Source of the DNA: Aquibacillus halophilus
Lineage (GTDB): Bacteria > Bacillota > Bacilli > Bacillales > Amphibacillaceae
Reading direction: 5' to 3'
NCBI RefSeq assembly: GCF_009649745.1
Contig: NZ_WJNG01000002.1
Location: 330,151 to 394,150 of the forward strand
DNA length: 64,000 bases
Part shown: positions 17,468 through 27,065 of the stretch, piece after piece
How positions within the stretch are numbered: the stretch's first letter is position 1
Layout of the letters: each line of letters starts with the position of its first letter
Program-made: the position numbers and the translations under genes
Notes under the pieces: generated by a model
Seen by the model: only the letters and a program-made list of their open reading frames with translations
Databases searched by the model: none
Told to the model about the DNA's origin: nothing

Positions 17468-18373
17468 ATGGCGCTAGTTAGAATGAGAGAAGTTTTAAGT
17501 GATTCATATAAAGGTAATTATGGGGTTCCAGCCTTTAATGTCTTTAATTTAGAGTTTGCTAAATCAGTTATTGAAACTGCAACTAAATATAATGCTCCTG
17601 TAATTGTTTCTGTCCATCCGATTGAAATAGAATATGCAGGAATTGAAGAAATTACAGGTATTATAAAAAGTCTAGCGAGCAGAACGCATATACCAGTTGT
17701 ATTGCATTTAGATCATGGTGATAGCATAGAGACCGTTATGAAATGTATTTCCAATGGATTTACATCTGTTATGTACGATGGTTCTGAATTACCTTTCGAA
17801 CAAAATATAGCTAACACCAAAGAAATTGTAAGAATTGCTCATATGTTCGGTGTTGATGTGGAAGGTGAAATTGGTCTAATAGGAGGTGCAGAAGGAGATG
17901 ATTATGCCCATACAGAGGAATTTGATGCAGATCAGCTAACAGATCCTCTACTTGCAAAAGAGTTCGTTGACAAAACAGGTATTGATTCTTTGGCAGTAGC
18001 AATTGGATCTGCACATGGCCTTTATAGGGGAGAACCAAAGATTGATGTTGACCGATTAAAAGAGATATATAATGTCACAGATATTCCGTTAGTATTACAT
18101 GGAGGATCAGGCACACCAGAACATATCGTAAAAGAAGTTATAAAGTATGGCATTACAAAAATAAATATAGCTTCTGATTTAAAGTTTGCATTCTATAAAT
18201 CTCTTAAAGATAATCTGAGCGATGATTATGAGCCAAGGAACTTTTTAGGAATAGCTAATAAGGCTTCAAATCAACTTGTTAAGGAAAAGTTAGAGTTGTT
18301 TGAAACGATAAATAAAGCAATACAAATAAGAGAGGATGTTTCCAATGAAAAGAAATCTCATAGTACTGTTTAG
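17468..18373 (+). CDS. Class II (ketose-bisphosphate) aldolase
   Basis: A 301-residue zinc aldolase of the Fba/GatY/KbaY family. VPAFNVFNLE opens the barrel. VVLHLDHGD (about residues 77-85) holds the Zn-binding His and the catalytic Asp, AIGSAHGLYRG (about 177-187) and VLHGGSGTP (about 207-215) hold the other Zn His residues and the phosphate loop, and KINIASDLKFAF (about 230-241) completes the phosphate site. It would split a ketose phosphate made by the kinase upstream into two three-carbon units. It overlaps the start of the binding-protein gene by 29 bp. Confidence 0.88.
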   Translation: MALVRMREVLSDSYKGNYGVPAFNVFNLEFAKSVIETATKYNAPVIVSVHPIEIEYAGIEEITGIIKSLASRTHIPVVLHLDHGDSIETVMKCISNGFTSVMYDGSELPFEQNIANTKEIVRIAHMFGVDVEGEIGLIGGAEGDDYAHTEEFDADQLTDPLLAKEFVDKTGIDSLAVAIGSAHGLYRGEPKIDVDRLKEIYNVTDIPLVLHGGSGTPEHIVKEVIKYGITKINIASDLKFAFYKSLKDNLSDDYEPRNFLGIANKASNQLVKEKLELFETINKAIQIREDVSNEKKSHSTV

Positions 18374-19673
18374 TATTTTTGCTGCTTTGATGTTAGTTAT
18401 AGGGTGTAGTCAAGAGGATACGAGTACTAGTAATACAACTGATGATAATACAAGTAATACAGATGAAACGGAAACAACAAACGATGAGCAGACAGAAGAA
18501 GTAGAAGAAATAGAATTAACTTTGTGGTTTGGTCGAGAGGATTTTATTCCCGATGATGCTTTTGAACAATTTGAAGCAGAAAACCCTAATATTAAAATAA
18601 CAACGGATGTTATTCCACTTGAGAATGCAACTGAAGAATTTATTAGAGCTAGTAAAGCAGACAATCAACCAGATATTGTTCAAGTCCCTTCTGATCGCAC
18701 AAAGATTTTAGCTGAACAGCAATTGCTCTTAGATATGACAGACCACTTAGCCCAATGGAAACAGGAAAACTCTGATTCTTACGATGCAATGGTACCTCTA
18801 GCATGGGATATGGCTAGTAACGAAGGAACTCCATATGGTGTTACTGTTCATGCAGGTCCTTTCTGGTACGTCTATAATAAAAATTTATTTGAAGAAGCTG
18901 GATATAGCGAAGCACCTAAAACGTGGGACGAAGTTTTGGAAATTGGTGAAGCAATTAGTGATGGAGAGAACATAGGTTTTTCTGTGATAGGAAGTAGAGC
19001 TCATGATCCGGTTTGGTTTTTGTCCACCTTCATGTCTATGGGAGGTCAATTTGAGGACGGTGTTCCACAGTTAAATTCAGATGCTGGGGAATATATATTA
19101 AATTTTTATCAACAATTAGCGGGTAAAGATATTACTGATAAAAATGCAATTGCGTGGGAAGCAGATAATATGCGTGCAGCATTTATAACTGGAGAAGCAG
19201 GGCAAGCAATGATTGGTGACAACATTTTTCCGACGATCCAGGAAGCTATGAGCTATAACGAAGACTGGGGTGCATCACCACCTCCTGTTAGACCTGGTGG
19301 GGAAAGTGACGCTGCATATATGGCTTTAGGATGGCCATATCTTGTAAGTAATAAAACAGAGCACCCCGAAGCAGTTTTAAAAGCATTACAATATTTATCT
19401 TCAACCGAAATTGTAAAAGACGTTGCCCTACGTTACCAACCAACAACAAATGTTGAAGTTTTAAGTCACCCAGAATATTTGGAAGCAAAGCCTTGGGCGG
19501 CAGATTTTGAAGAAGCATTTGCACAACTTGTAGAACTTCCATCTCATGAAAGACAAAGCAATATATATGAAGTATTACTAGATGCTATGCAAGAAGCTAT
19601 CCAAAATCCAGACTCGGATGCTAAAGAAATGGCGGAAAAATACCAAGAACAAATTGATCAAATAGTACAGTAA
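18345..19673 (+). CDS. ABC transporter sugar-binding lipoprotein (SBP family 1)
   Basis: A 442-residue extracellular solute-binding lipoprotein. It has a signal peptide with lipobox LMLVIGC (Cys at about residue 20), an acidic Ser/Thr/Asp linker to about residue 50, then the family 1 binding fold (LWFGREDFIPDDAFEQFEAE; GVTVHAGPFWYVYNKNLFEE; ALGWPYLVSNK). ATG 18345 is preferred over ATG 18336, since AGAGAGG ends next to the latter. The overlap with the aldolase gene suggests translational coupling. A 13-bp hairpin after the stop would make this protein more abundant than the permeases. Confidence 0.9.
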   Translation: MKRNLIVLFSIFAALMLVIGCSQEDTSTSNTTDDNTSNTDETETTNDEQTEEVEEIELTLWFGREDFIPDDAFEQFEAENPNIKITTDVIPLENATEEFIRASKADNQPDIVQVPSDRTKILAEQQLLLDMTDHLAQWKQENSDSYDAMVPLAWDMASNEGTPYGVTVHAGPFWYVYNKNLFEEAGYSEAPKTWDEVLEIGEAISDGENIGFSVIGSRAHDPVWFLSTFMSMGGQFEDGVPQLNSDAGEYILNFYQQLAGKDITDKNAIAWEADNMRAAFITGEAGQAMIGDNIFPTIQEAMSYNEDWGASPPPVRPGGESDAAYMALGWPYLVSNKTEHPEAVLKALQYLSSTEIVKDVALRYQPTTNVEVLSHPEYLEAKPWAADFEEAFAQLVELPSHERQSNIYEVLLDAMQEAIQNPDSDAKEMAEKYQEQIDQIVQ

Positions 19674-19683
19674 ATTAATAAAG

Positions 19684-19713
19684 TGCTAACTCTACAATAA
19701 TGTAGAGTTAGCA
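19684..19713 (+). terminator. Intra-operon hairpin
   Basis: TGCTAACTCTACA pairs with TGTAGAGTTAGCA around a 4-base loop, with only a short U-run (TTTT). Such a hairpin between binding protein and permease commonly attenuates or stabilises the upstream mRNA. Confidence 0.75.
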
Positions 19714-19737
19714 TTTTAGAAGACAAGGGGTGAGGAT

Positions 19738-20610
19738 GTGGATTTTAGTTATAAACAACTTAAAAAGAAATCTGTTCCTTATGTGTTGTTAATACCTTCT
19801 ATGTTATTCGTTATAGGAGTCTTAGGGTACGGTGTAATTTATGGAGTAGTGATTTCATTATTCGAAGTTAATGTTTATAGTTTAGAAACTCCTTTTGTTG
19901 GTTTAAAGAATTATATTTATATATTTCAGGATCCTACATTTTTAAATTCATTATATAAATCTTTAATTTTTGTATTCATGAGTGTTGTTGTGGGGATAAT
20001 TTTATCTTTAGTTTTTGCAATAGCATTATATAAGTTAACAATAATGAAAAGTTTTTTTAAGGGTTTAACCTTAATCCCATATTTAATTTCTGGTATAGCT
20101 GCTGCTACAATGTTTAAATTTTTATTTGCAGGTGACGTAGGAATGGTGAATCAGTTTTTATCTGTTTTTGGGATGGAAGAGGTATTGTGGTTAGCTGATG
20201 AATGGTTAGCACTATTTGTTATTATATTAGCAAATATTTGGTTTGTAACACCGTTTGCGATTTTAATACTTTTAGCGGGTTTACAGGGTATTGATGAACA
20301 AATTTTTGAGGCAGCTAAAATTGATGGGGCATCAAAGTTGCGAATTGTATTTCAAATTATTATACCACTAATATCCTCAATGATTGGTGTTAGTCTAATT
20401 TGGTTGAGTTTTGCGAGCTTTAATATGTTCGATATTATCCTACCATTAACAGGTGGAGGTCCTGGAAGATCTACAGAAGTTCTAGCTGTTTACTTATATA
20501 AGTTAGCGTTTAATGATTTGAACTATTCTATGGCGAGTGCAGTTATGATTGTAATTATGACATTAAATTTAGCAGTAAGTTTCGTTTATTTAAAAGTATT
20601 CAAAGTTTAA
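19738..20610 (+). CDS. ABC sugar transporter permease (MalF-like)
   Basis: A 290-residue permease with six membrane helices. The EAA loop (IFEAAKIDGASKLRIVFQII, about residues 193-212) that docks to the ATPase is intact, and LTGGGPGRSTE (about 239-249) is the typical family 1 sugar permease motif. GTG start preceded by AAGGGGTGAGG. Paired with the next gene as a heterodimer. No ATPase gene is in the operon, so a shared MsmX-type ATPase is likely. Confidence 0.9.
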   Translation: MDFSYKQLKKKSVPYVLLIPSMLFVIGVLGYGVIYGVVISLFEVNVYSLETPFVGLKNYIYIFQDPTFLNSLYKSLIFVFMSVVVGIILSLVFAIALYKLTIMKSFFKGLTLIPYLISGIAAATMFKFLFAGDVGMVNQFLSVFGMEEVLWLADEWLALFVIILANIWFVTPFAILILLAGLQGIDEQIFEAAKIDGASKLRIVFQIIIPLISSMIGVSLIWLSFASFNMFDIILPLTGGGPGRSTEVLAVYLYKLAFNDLNYSMASAVMIVIMTLNLAVSFVYLKVFKV

Positions 20611-20632
20611 TTTCATTGAGAGGGGGCGGATT

Positions 20633-21475
20633 ATGAATTTGAGGTCATTTCTTTATAAAAATTCAACTCAAATAATGGTATGGTTTATAATCGTAATACT
20701 CTTTGTATGGGTTCTCTTTCCATTAATTTGGACATTTTTATCAACATTTAAGCAACCATTAGAAGTTTATGATACTTCTTCCTTTCTTCCAAAAGAATGG
20801 AGTCTATCTAACTATCATGAAGTGGTTTCTGATGATAATTTTTTCAGGTTTTTTATTAATTCTTTGTTTATAACTACTGTTTCAACCATACTGGCAATAG
20901 TGTGTAGTGTATTAGGAGGATATGCCTTTGCACGTTATGCATTCAGGTTTCGTCACATCCTATTGTTAATATTATTAGTACCAAGGATTATTCCAAGAGC
21001 AAGTTTAACTGTTCCTTTATATATGGGATTTGCTGAGTTAGGGCTATTAAATAGTTATACTGCTTTAATTATTAGTTATACAGCTACTGCAGTTCCGATG
21101 GGTGTTTGGATTATGTCGGGATTTTTCAAGGGTGTACCTAAAGCTTTAGAAGAAGCTGCGATAGTCGATGGAGCAAGGCCATGGCAACTAATGTGGTATG
21201 TCTTAATTCCTATAACACTCCCAGGTATATTAACAGTAAGTATATTCTCTATCAGAGAGGGATGGAACGAATTCCCTTTTGTATTAACTTTAACAACTTC
21301 AACTGAAATGAGAACGCTCCCGTACCAGCTATATATGCTAAGTGATAGTATGGGTATTCAGAATTGGCCATTAGTAAATACTTTCTCATTAATGACAATT
21401 ATTCCAATATTAATTGTGTACCTAATGTTTGAAAAAAAGGTTGTGAATGGAATTGTAAGTGGATCGGTGAAATAA
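20633..21475 (+). CDS. ABC sugar transporter permease (MalG-like)
   Basis: A 280-residue permease with six membrane helices. The EAA loop (LEEAAIVDGARPWQLMWYVL, about residues 181-200) is intact, and GGYAFARYAF (about 97-106) is typical of MalG-like partners. AGAGGGGGCGG site before ATG. Last gene of the sugar operon, ended by the 25-bp hairpin at 21522-21575. Confidence 0.9.
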   Translation: MNLRSFLYKNSTQIMVWFIIVILFVWVLFPLIWTFLSTFKQPLEVYDTSSFLPKEWSLSNYHEVVSDDNFFRFFINSLFITTVSTILAIVCSVLGGYAFARYAFRFRHILLLILLVPRIIPRASLTVPLYMGFAELGLLNSYTALIISYTATAVPMGVWIMSGFFKGVPKALEEAAIVDGARPWQLMWYVLIPITLPGILTVSIFSIREGWNEFPFVLTLTTSTEMRTLPYQLYMLSDSMGIQNWPLVNTFSLMTIIPILIVYLMFEKKVVNGIVSGSVK

Positions 21476-21521
21476 ATTGTATCATAGTGTTAATGGTCAG
21501 GACCAGTTCTTCACCCTGAGA

Positions 21522-21575
21522 AAAGCACCACCCTGGAGTCGTATGAAAACTCATACGACTCCAGGGTGGTGCTTT
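21522..21575. terminator. Very long perfect hairpin between convergent genes
   Basis: A 25-bp perfect stem (21522-21546 with 21551-21575) around a 4-base loop, core CACCACCCTGGAGTCGTATG, with A-rich and T-rich ends. It can end both the sugar operon and glf. Confidence 0.85.
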
Positions 21576-21607
21576 ATTTATGTTAGGTCTCTCTATTTGT
21601 GCCTTTT

Positions 21608-22708
21608 TCAACCAAACTCTTTATCAACAGTTGCTAGAGCTGCTCCTATGACCTGGTGCATGTCATAATATTTATAGGTGGCTAATCTGCCGCCGAAGAT
21701 TACATTTTTTTCATTAGTGGATAATGCTTTGTATTTTTTATACATTTCATTATTCTTGTCATCATTGATTGGGTAATAGGGCTCGTCTCCAGGCTTCCAT
21801 TCCGTAGGATATTCTTTGGTGATTACCGTTTTATCCTGGGTGCCAAACTCAAAATGCTTATGTTCAATAATGCGTGTGTAGGGAATCTCTTCATCTGTAT
21901 AGTTGATAACTGCATTACCTTGATAGTTATCCGTGTCATCCAAAATATTCGTTTCAAATTGTAAACTACGATATTCTAAGACACCATATTTATAATCGTA
22001 ATAGTGATCGATCATACCTGTATAAACTACCTTGTCGGCTAAACCTTCTAATTCTTGGCGTTCCTCAAAAAAATCAACGTTTAATCGGACATCTATTCCT
22101 TTTAACATTTTTTCGATAATGCCAGTATAACCGCCAACTGGGATTCCTTGATATCGATCATTAAAGTAATTGTTGTCATAGGTAAACCGGACTGGTAATC
22201 GTTTGATGATGAAAGCTGGTAATTCTCTGGCTGATCGTCCCCATTGTTTTTCGGTATATCCTTTAATAAGCTTTTCGTAAATATCTGTGCCTACTAATGA
22301 GATGGCCTGCTCCTCTAAATTTTTAGGCTCGCTAATCCCGGAAGCAACCTTTTGTTGTTCAATTTTTTCCTTGGCCTCATCCGGACTGACAACTCCCCAT
22401 AATTTATTAAACGTGTTCATGTTAAAAGGAAGGTTATACAATTCTCCTTTGTAGTGCGCCATTGGTGAATTCGTATATCGATTAAATTCAGCGAAACCAT
22501 TGACGTACTCCCAGATTTTTTGGTTATTTGTGTGAAAAATGTGAGCCCCATATTTGTGAACATTGATACCTTCTATTTGCTCTGTATAGACATTACCACC
22601 AATATGGTCTCGTTTATCAACGACTAGACACTTTTTACCTCTTTTATTAGCCTCATGTGCAAATACTGATCCAAACAAACCAGCACCAACAACTAAATAA
22701 TCATACAT
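21608..22708 (-). CDS. glf: UDP-galactopyranose mutase
   Basis: A 366-residue FAD enzyme converting UDP-galactopyranose to UDP-galactofuranose for cell-surface glycans. YLVVGAGLFGSVFAHEA is the FAD-binding loop, DHIGGNVYTE and YGAHIFHTNN are diagnostic, RLPVRFTYDNNYFNDRYQG is the substrate region, and FGGRLATYKYYDMHQVIGAA at the C terminus binds FAD and substrate. Length is normal. Stands alone, with GGAGAT before ATG. No galactofuranosyltransferase is adjacent; the glycosyltransferase at 30174 is a distant candidate only. Confidence 0.95.
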   Translation of the reverse strand: MYDYLVVGAGLFGSVFAHEANKRGKKCLVVDKRDHIGGNVYTEQIEGINVHKYGAHIFHTNNQKIWEYVNGFAEFNRYTNSPMAHYKGELYNLPFNMNTFNKLWGVVSPDEAKEKIEQQKVASGISEPKNLEEQAISLVGTDIYEKLIKGYTEKQWGRSARELPAFIIKRLPVRFTYDNNYFNDRYQGIPVGGYTGIIEKMLKGIDVRLNVDFFEERQELEGLADKVVYTGMIDHYYDYKYGVLEYRSLQFETNILDDTDNYQGNAVINYTDEEIPYTRIIEHKHFEFGTQDKTVITKEYPTEWKPGDEPYYPINDDKNNEMYKKYKALSTNEKNVIFGGRLATYKYYDMHQVIGAALATVDKEFG

Positions 22709-22944
22709 GTTAAATCTCCTTATTATGTTAAGTATATAGTTTAAATAGAATTTTTTTCTTCAAATGTCATTCAAGGTTAAGTATGCTCAAGAATTATATC
22801 AAAGTAAGTTCAATTAATAAAGAATTCGATAAAACGCTTCATTCATATGGGGGGAATTGGCATAATATAGTTGATTGCAGAAAGAACTAATAGAATGCTA
22901 TACTAAGATTTACAGTTTTGACAGACTAACAAAAAGGTGAAAAT

Positions 22945-23826
22945 ATGAATATAGAAGCATTGCAACATTTCAATAAAGTTTATCAGATGAACAGTATAAA
23001 TTCGGCTGCTAAGGAGCTATTTATTACACCACAAGGATTAAGTAAGACAATCAAACAACTCGAATTAGAATTTGAGACTGAGTTATTTGATAGAGGGCCA
23101 CGTGGAATGGATCCGACCGAGGCTGGTGAATTGTTATATGCGAGATCTCAGCATATTGTTTATCTTATGGAAGATTTAAAAAAAGAGATTAGTATTATTA
23201 GTGGAAGTAAAGGAACCTTGAATGTGGTTGTTACTTACTCTTCAACAGCAGTGATACCTGTTGAATTTTTATATGATTTCTCAAAAAACTATCCAGATAT
23301 CCAAATAAAAATTAGTGAGTTACCCGATGAATCTTATCTAAATCAGTTGTTCCAAGAAGAAGTTGATGTTGGGCTAGTTACTGATTATGAAGATATTGAA
23401 AACTGTGAACATGAGTTAATTTCTGTCGGAGAAGCTGTAGTTGTTGTTTCAAAGGATCACCGATTAGCAAGTATGGATGAAATTACGGTGGAGGACTTGG
23501 AGAAAGAGCCTCTAGTTATCAAGTCTGTTGGAAAAGGCAAAGAGCACAGTTTTGTCGATAAATGTCTGGAGAAAGGCTTCACACCAAATATTGTCCATGA
23601 ATTTGGGAGTATTCTAACAGCACATCGATTGGTTGAATTGAATGGTTTTGTAGCCATCTCAGTCGACTATGTAGAAAACTCAATAGATCACCGAAACTTA
23701 AAAATGATAAGACTAAAAGAAAAAATCCCCCAAAACATTTACTTGGTTTCAAGAAAAAGAGGGATACAATCTAAGGCAATTATGTTGTTTAAGAGTTATA
23801 TAAAAGATAGAAATGAAATAAGTTGA
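22945..23826 (+). CDS. LysR family transcriptional regulator
   Basis: A 293-residue LysR regulator with an N-terminal winged helix (HFNKVYQMNSINSAAKELFI, then TPQGLSKTIKQLE, about residues 8-40) and a C-terminal effector-binding fold (about 90-290). AAAGGTG before ATG. Targets cannot be told: upstream is the divergent glf, downstream the GH3 cluster after a terminator. Confidence 0.88.
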   Translation: MNIEALQHFNKVYQMNSINSAAKELFITPQGLSKTIKQLELEFETELFDRGPRGMDPTEAGELLYARSQHIVYLMEDLKKEISIISGSKGTLNVVVTYSSTAVIPVEFLYDFSKNYPDIQIKISELPDESYLNQLFQEEVDVGLVTDYEDIENCEHELISVGEAVVVVSKDHRLASMDEITVEDLEKEPLVIKSVGKGKEHSFVDKCLEKGFTPNIVHEFGSILTAHRLVELNGFVAISVDYVENSIDHRNLKMIRLKEKIPQNIYLVSRKRGIQSKAIMLFKSYIKDRNEIS

Positions 23827-23869
23827 GTCGGTTTAATGTGCTAAAAAGCCCGTTAAATCGACTTTTTTC
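23826..23869 (+). terminator. Intrinsic terminator
   Basis: AGTCGGTTTAA (23826-23836) pairs with TTAAATCGACT (23853-23863), followed by TTTTTT. It overlaps the last codon of the LysR gene. Confidence 0.8.
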
Positions 23870-23954
23870 ATGGTGACAAAACTTTATGTTACTACCCCCT
23901 AACTTTTGGTTTATAGTGCAGGAGATAAAATTAGGTTAATCTTAGGTTGCAATC

Positions 23955-23968
23955 ATAAAACGTTTACA
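23955..23968 (-). promoter_or_regulatory. cre-like box before the GH3 cluster
   Basis: On the minus strand TGTAAACGTTTTAT matches 12 of 14 positions of the CcpA consensus. A second imperfect candidate (GGTAGCGCTTTACA) lies at 23986-23999. Plausible for glycosidase genes but weaker than the box at 14755. Confidence 0.4.
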
Positions 23969-24089
23969 AAAGTGAATGTGAACTTGGTAGCGCTTTACAT
24001 ATTTCTAGGGAGGGAAACTTTAGAATTTTTGTTTTAGGAAGTAATTTCTAAATTGTAATCGTTTGATAACTTAGGAGGTCAAGACAGAC

Positions 24090-26978
24090 ATGGCAAAGAA
24101 AAAAATGAGTAAGAAAAAATTCCGTATTGTATGGAGCTCTATTCTTAGTGTTTTACTAATCATTGCTCTTGGTGTGAACATAGCATTAGCTCAATATTCA
24201 GGTGTTATTACATCGTATTTCTCAGAAATTGACACCACTAGTGCTGAAGCAATTGATGCACGTGAGGAATCTACAGAAGTAGCAGAACAAATTGCAGATG
24301 AAGGAATTGTTCTTTTGCAAAATGAAGAAAACGCTTTACCACTAGCTAAGGGAACAAAAGTAAACGTATTCGGTTGGAGCTTTACTGCCCCGATTTATGG
24401 TGGTGCTGGTTCAGGTGGTACAGATGCTTCAACTGCTATAACACCTAAAGCAGGATTGGAAGCAGCAGGAATTGAAATTAACGAGGAATTATATAATGCT
24501 TATGCTGCAACAGATTTGGAAAGACCTGTAATAGGAATAGAAGGCCAAGATTTTACAATTCCAGAGCCTCAGCCAGAAGATTTCTACACAGATGAGTTAT
24601 TGACTCAGGCGGAAGAGTTTTCTAATACAGCTGTTATCTTTATTGCTCGTTCAGGTGGAGAAGGTGCAGATCTTCCAACTAGCTTGTTTGGGGCAGATAC
24701 GTATGATCCTGAAGGTAGTCCACAGGGACCAACAGGTCAACGATTTGGATTCGCAGATGACCAAGACCCGGACAAACACTACCTTGAGCTTACAAACAGA
24801 GAACAAGGAATGCTTGACGCTGTAACAGCAGCCAACTTTGATAACATCATTGTCGTTTTAAACAGTGCAAATACATTTGAAATTGGTTGGGTTGAAGATT
24901 ACGAGCAAATTAAGAGTGTTGTAAACATCGCTGGACCAGGACAAAGTGGATTTGGTTCGTTAGGTAGAGTAATTGCTGGTGATTTGAATCCATCAGGTAG
25001 AACAGTAGATATCTATGCTGCTGACGTACTTGATGCACCTGCAATTAGCAACTTTGGTGATTTTGATTACGTTGTTGAGAATGCAGATGGAACTTTTTCA
25101 ACAGCAAGTGACGCTAAAGGTGTTCCACTAAAATATGTTGATTTAACAGAAGGTATCTATATCGGTTATCGGTATTATGAAACCGCTGCTGAAGAAGGCA
25201 TTATCAATTATGATGAAGAAATCCTATACCCATTTGGTTATGGTTTAAGCTATACAAGCTTCGAACAACAAGTAGTAGCTGATAGTTTAGTATGGAATGA
25301 TACCGATATTACCGTGGATGTAGAGGTTACAAATACAGGTTCAGTAGCGGGTAAAGAAGTGGTACAGCTTTATTTCACTCCACCGTACACTGGACAAATT
25401 GAAAAATCATCTATTAATCTTGCAGCATTTGGAAAAACTGGTGTTGTTGAACCAGGTGAGTCCGAAGTAGTTACATTATCTTTCACAGTGGAAGAAATGG
25501 CAGCATATGACCACAATAAATTATTTAGTGCTGATGGTTCTTATGTGCTTGAAGCAGGCGAATATGCACTTAGTTTGATGGAAAATTCTCATGAGAAAAT
25601 CGCTGATGTAGGATCGAAAACACTATCAGAAGTTGTCTATGACTCTGGTCGTTCTACAGATGAGCAAATAGCAGTCAACCAGTTTGATGAGGAAGTTACT
25701 GGTGAAGGAAGTATTGACACATATCTTTCTAGAGCTGATGGCTTTGCAAATCTAGATGAGATTGATAAAAATGAAACATTTACAGTTACGAATGAAGAAG
25801 GAATTACTAGAGAAGTAGAAGGTACACTAGTAGACGCTGCTTTTGTTGATATGGTTAATAGCAAGCGTTATGACGTGCCAGCTGATACACATGAGACAGC
25901 ACCTACTACTGGCGCAGACAATGGATTAGATTTAGCTGACTTTACAGACGTCCCTTTTGATGATGAAAGTTGGGAGCCTTTACTTGATCAGTTATCCGTT
26001 GCTGACTTAGTTAAAATTGTTTCAAATGGTGGTTATAAAACAGCTGAAGTTGCCTCTGTTGGTAAACCAGCAACAGTTGATTATGATGGACCAGCAGGTA
26101 TTAGTAATTTCATTTCAGGATCACCATTATCTGGTATCCCGTTCCCTGCAGAAGTAATGTTAGCATCTACTTGGAACATTGAACTTGCAACAGCGATGGG
26201 TGAAGCAATTGGTGCTGAAGCGGCAGCTTATGGTGTTACAGGTTGGTACGCTCCGGCGATGAACATTCACCGTACAGCATTTGCAGGAAGAAACTTTGAG
26301 TACTATTCAGAGGATCCATTCCTTTCTGGTGAATTTGCGGCTGCTACTACAGCAGGTTACCAAAGTTTAGGTGGATTTGTTTATCTAAAACACTTTGCCT
26401 TAAATGACCAGGAAGACAATCGTACACTTGGTGTCTTGACTTGGGGTAATGAACAAACAATTCGCGAAATTTATTTAAGACCGTTTGAAGTTGCAGTTAA
26501 AGAAGGCGGAGCATCAGGTATGATGTCATCATTTAATAGTATTGGTGATGTATGGGCCGGTGCAGATGAAAGCCTACTTAAAGAAGTGTTACGTAATGAG
26601 TGGGGCTTTAACGGTGTAGTTAACACAGACTTTTATATCATAGATGTTTATCCGTACATGAATGTTGAGCTTGCTGTACGTGCTGGTAACGATATCCTTC
26701 TTACTGGTGTTGCACCATTTGGTGTACCAGAGATCAATACAGACAGTAATGATACATTATGGGCAATGAGAGATGCAGCTAAGAATGTGATGTACACAGT
26801 TGCTAATAGTAGTGCCATTGATGATGGTATGAGTACAGATACACCACAATGGGTTATTATCACAATTGTTGTTGATATTCTAGTTGCTTTAGGTATTATT
26901 CTTGGTTTCTATTTCACATTCCGTAACAGTAAGAAAAGAGATGAAGAACAAGAGCTAAATACAGCTAACAACTTGTAA
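24090..26978 (+). CDS. Membrane-anchored GH3 beta-glycosidase with swapped domain order
   Basis: 962 residues. A basic N terminus and a membrane helix (about 13-36) lead to an outside part. The GH3 C-terminal-type domain comes first (about 60-335; ADEGIVLLQNEENALPL, GYRYYE, YPFGYGLSYTSF), then a fibronectin III-like domain (about 390-500). The GH3 N-terminal catalytic barrel comes last (about 640-890; DGPAGIS, GRNFEYYSEDPFLSG, KHFALNDQE), with nucleophile Asp in GVVNTDFY at about 847. A second membrane helix (about 918-942) and a charged cytoplasmic tail end it. This reversed order is known in some Firmicute GH3 enzymes; two anchoring helices are unusual. It should act on beta-glycosides at the outer membrane face. 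AGGAGG before ATG. Confidence 0.88.
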   Translation: MAKKKMSKKKFRIVWSSILSVLLIIALGVNIALAQYSGVITSYFSEIDTTSAEAIDAREESTEVAEQIADEGIVLLQNEENALPLAKGTKVNVFGWSFTAPIYGGAGSGGTDASTAITPKAGLEAAGIEINEELYNAYAATDLERPVIGIEGQDFTIPEPQPEDFYTDELLTQAEEFSNTAVIFIARSGGEGADLPTSLFGADTYDPEGSPQGPTGQRFGFADDQDPDKHYLELTNREQGMLDAVTAANFDNIIVVLNSANTFEIGWVEDYEQIKSVVNIAGPGQSGFGSLGRVIAGDLNPSGRTVDIYAADVLDAPAISNFGDFDYVVENADGTFSTASDAKGVPLKYVDLTEGIYIGYRYYETAAEEGIINYDEEILYPFGYGLSYTSFEQQVVADSLVWNDTDITVDVEVTNTGSVAGKEVVQLYFTPPYTGQIEKSSINLAAFGKTGVVEPGESEVVTLSFTVEEMAAYDHNKLFSADGSYVLEAGEYALSLMENSHEKIADVGSKTLSEVVYDSGRSTDEQIAVNQFDEEVTGEGSIDTYLSRADGFANLDEIDKNETFTVTNEEGITREVEGTLVDAAFVDMVNSKRYDVPADTHETAPTTGADNGLDLADFTDVPFDDESWEPLLDQLSVADLVKIVSNGGYKTAEVASVGKPATVDYDGPAGISNFISGSPLSGIPFPAEVMLASTWNIELATAMGEAIGAEAAAYGVTGWYAPAMNIHRTAFAGRNFEYYSEDPFLSGEFAAATTAGYQSLGGFVYLKHFALNDQEDNRTLGVLTWGNEQTIREIYLRPFEVAVKEGGASGMMSSFNSIGDVWAGADESLLKEVLRNEWGFNGVVNTDFYIIDVYPYMNVELAVRAGNDILLTGVAPFGVPEINTDSNDTLWAMRDAAKNVMYTVANSSAIDDGMSTDTPQWVIITIVVDILVALGIILGFYFTFRNSKKRDEEQELNTANNL

Positions 26979-27014
26979 TTGATAGAGAGTTTGTCTAAAA
27001 CAAAAAAATAGTTT

Positions 27015-27042
27015 AGCGGTACTCCTGTTTAGGGGTGCCGCT
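27015..27042 (+). terminator. Intra-cluster hairpin
   Basis: AGCGGTACTCCT pairs with AGGGGTGCCGCT around GTTT. No U-run follows and the next start is only 24 bases away, so partial termination or mRNA processing is likely. A degenerate relative precedes the paralogue at 31575. Confidence 0.6.
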
Positions 27043-27065
27043 GAAATTGTAAAAGAGGCATCGAG

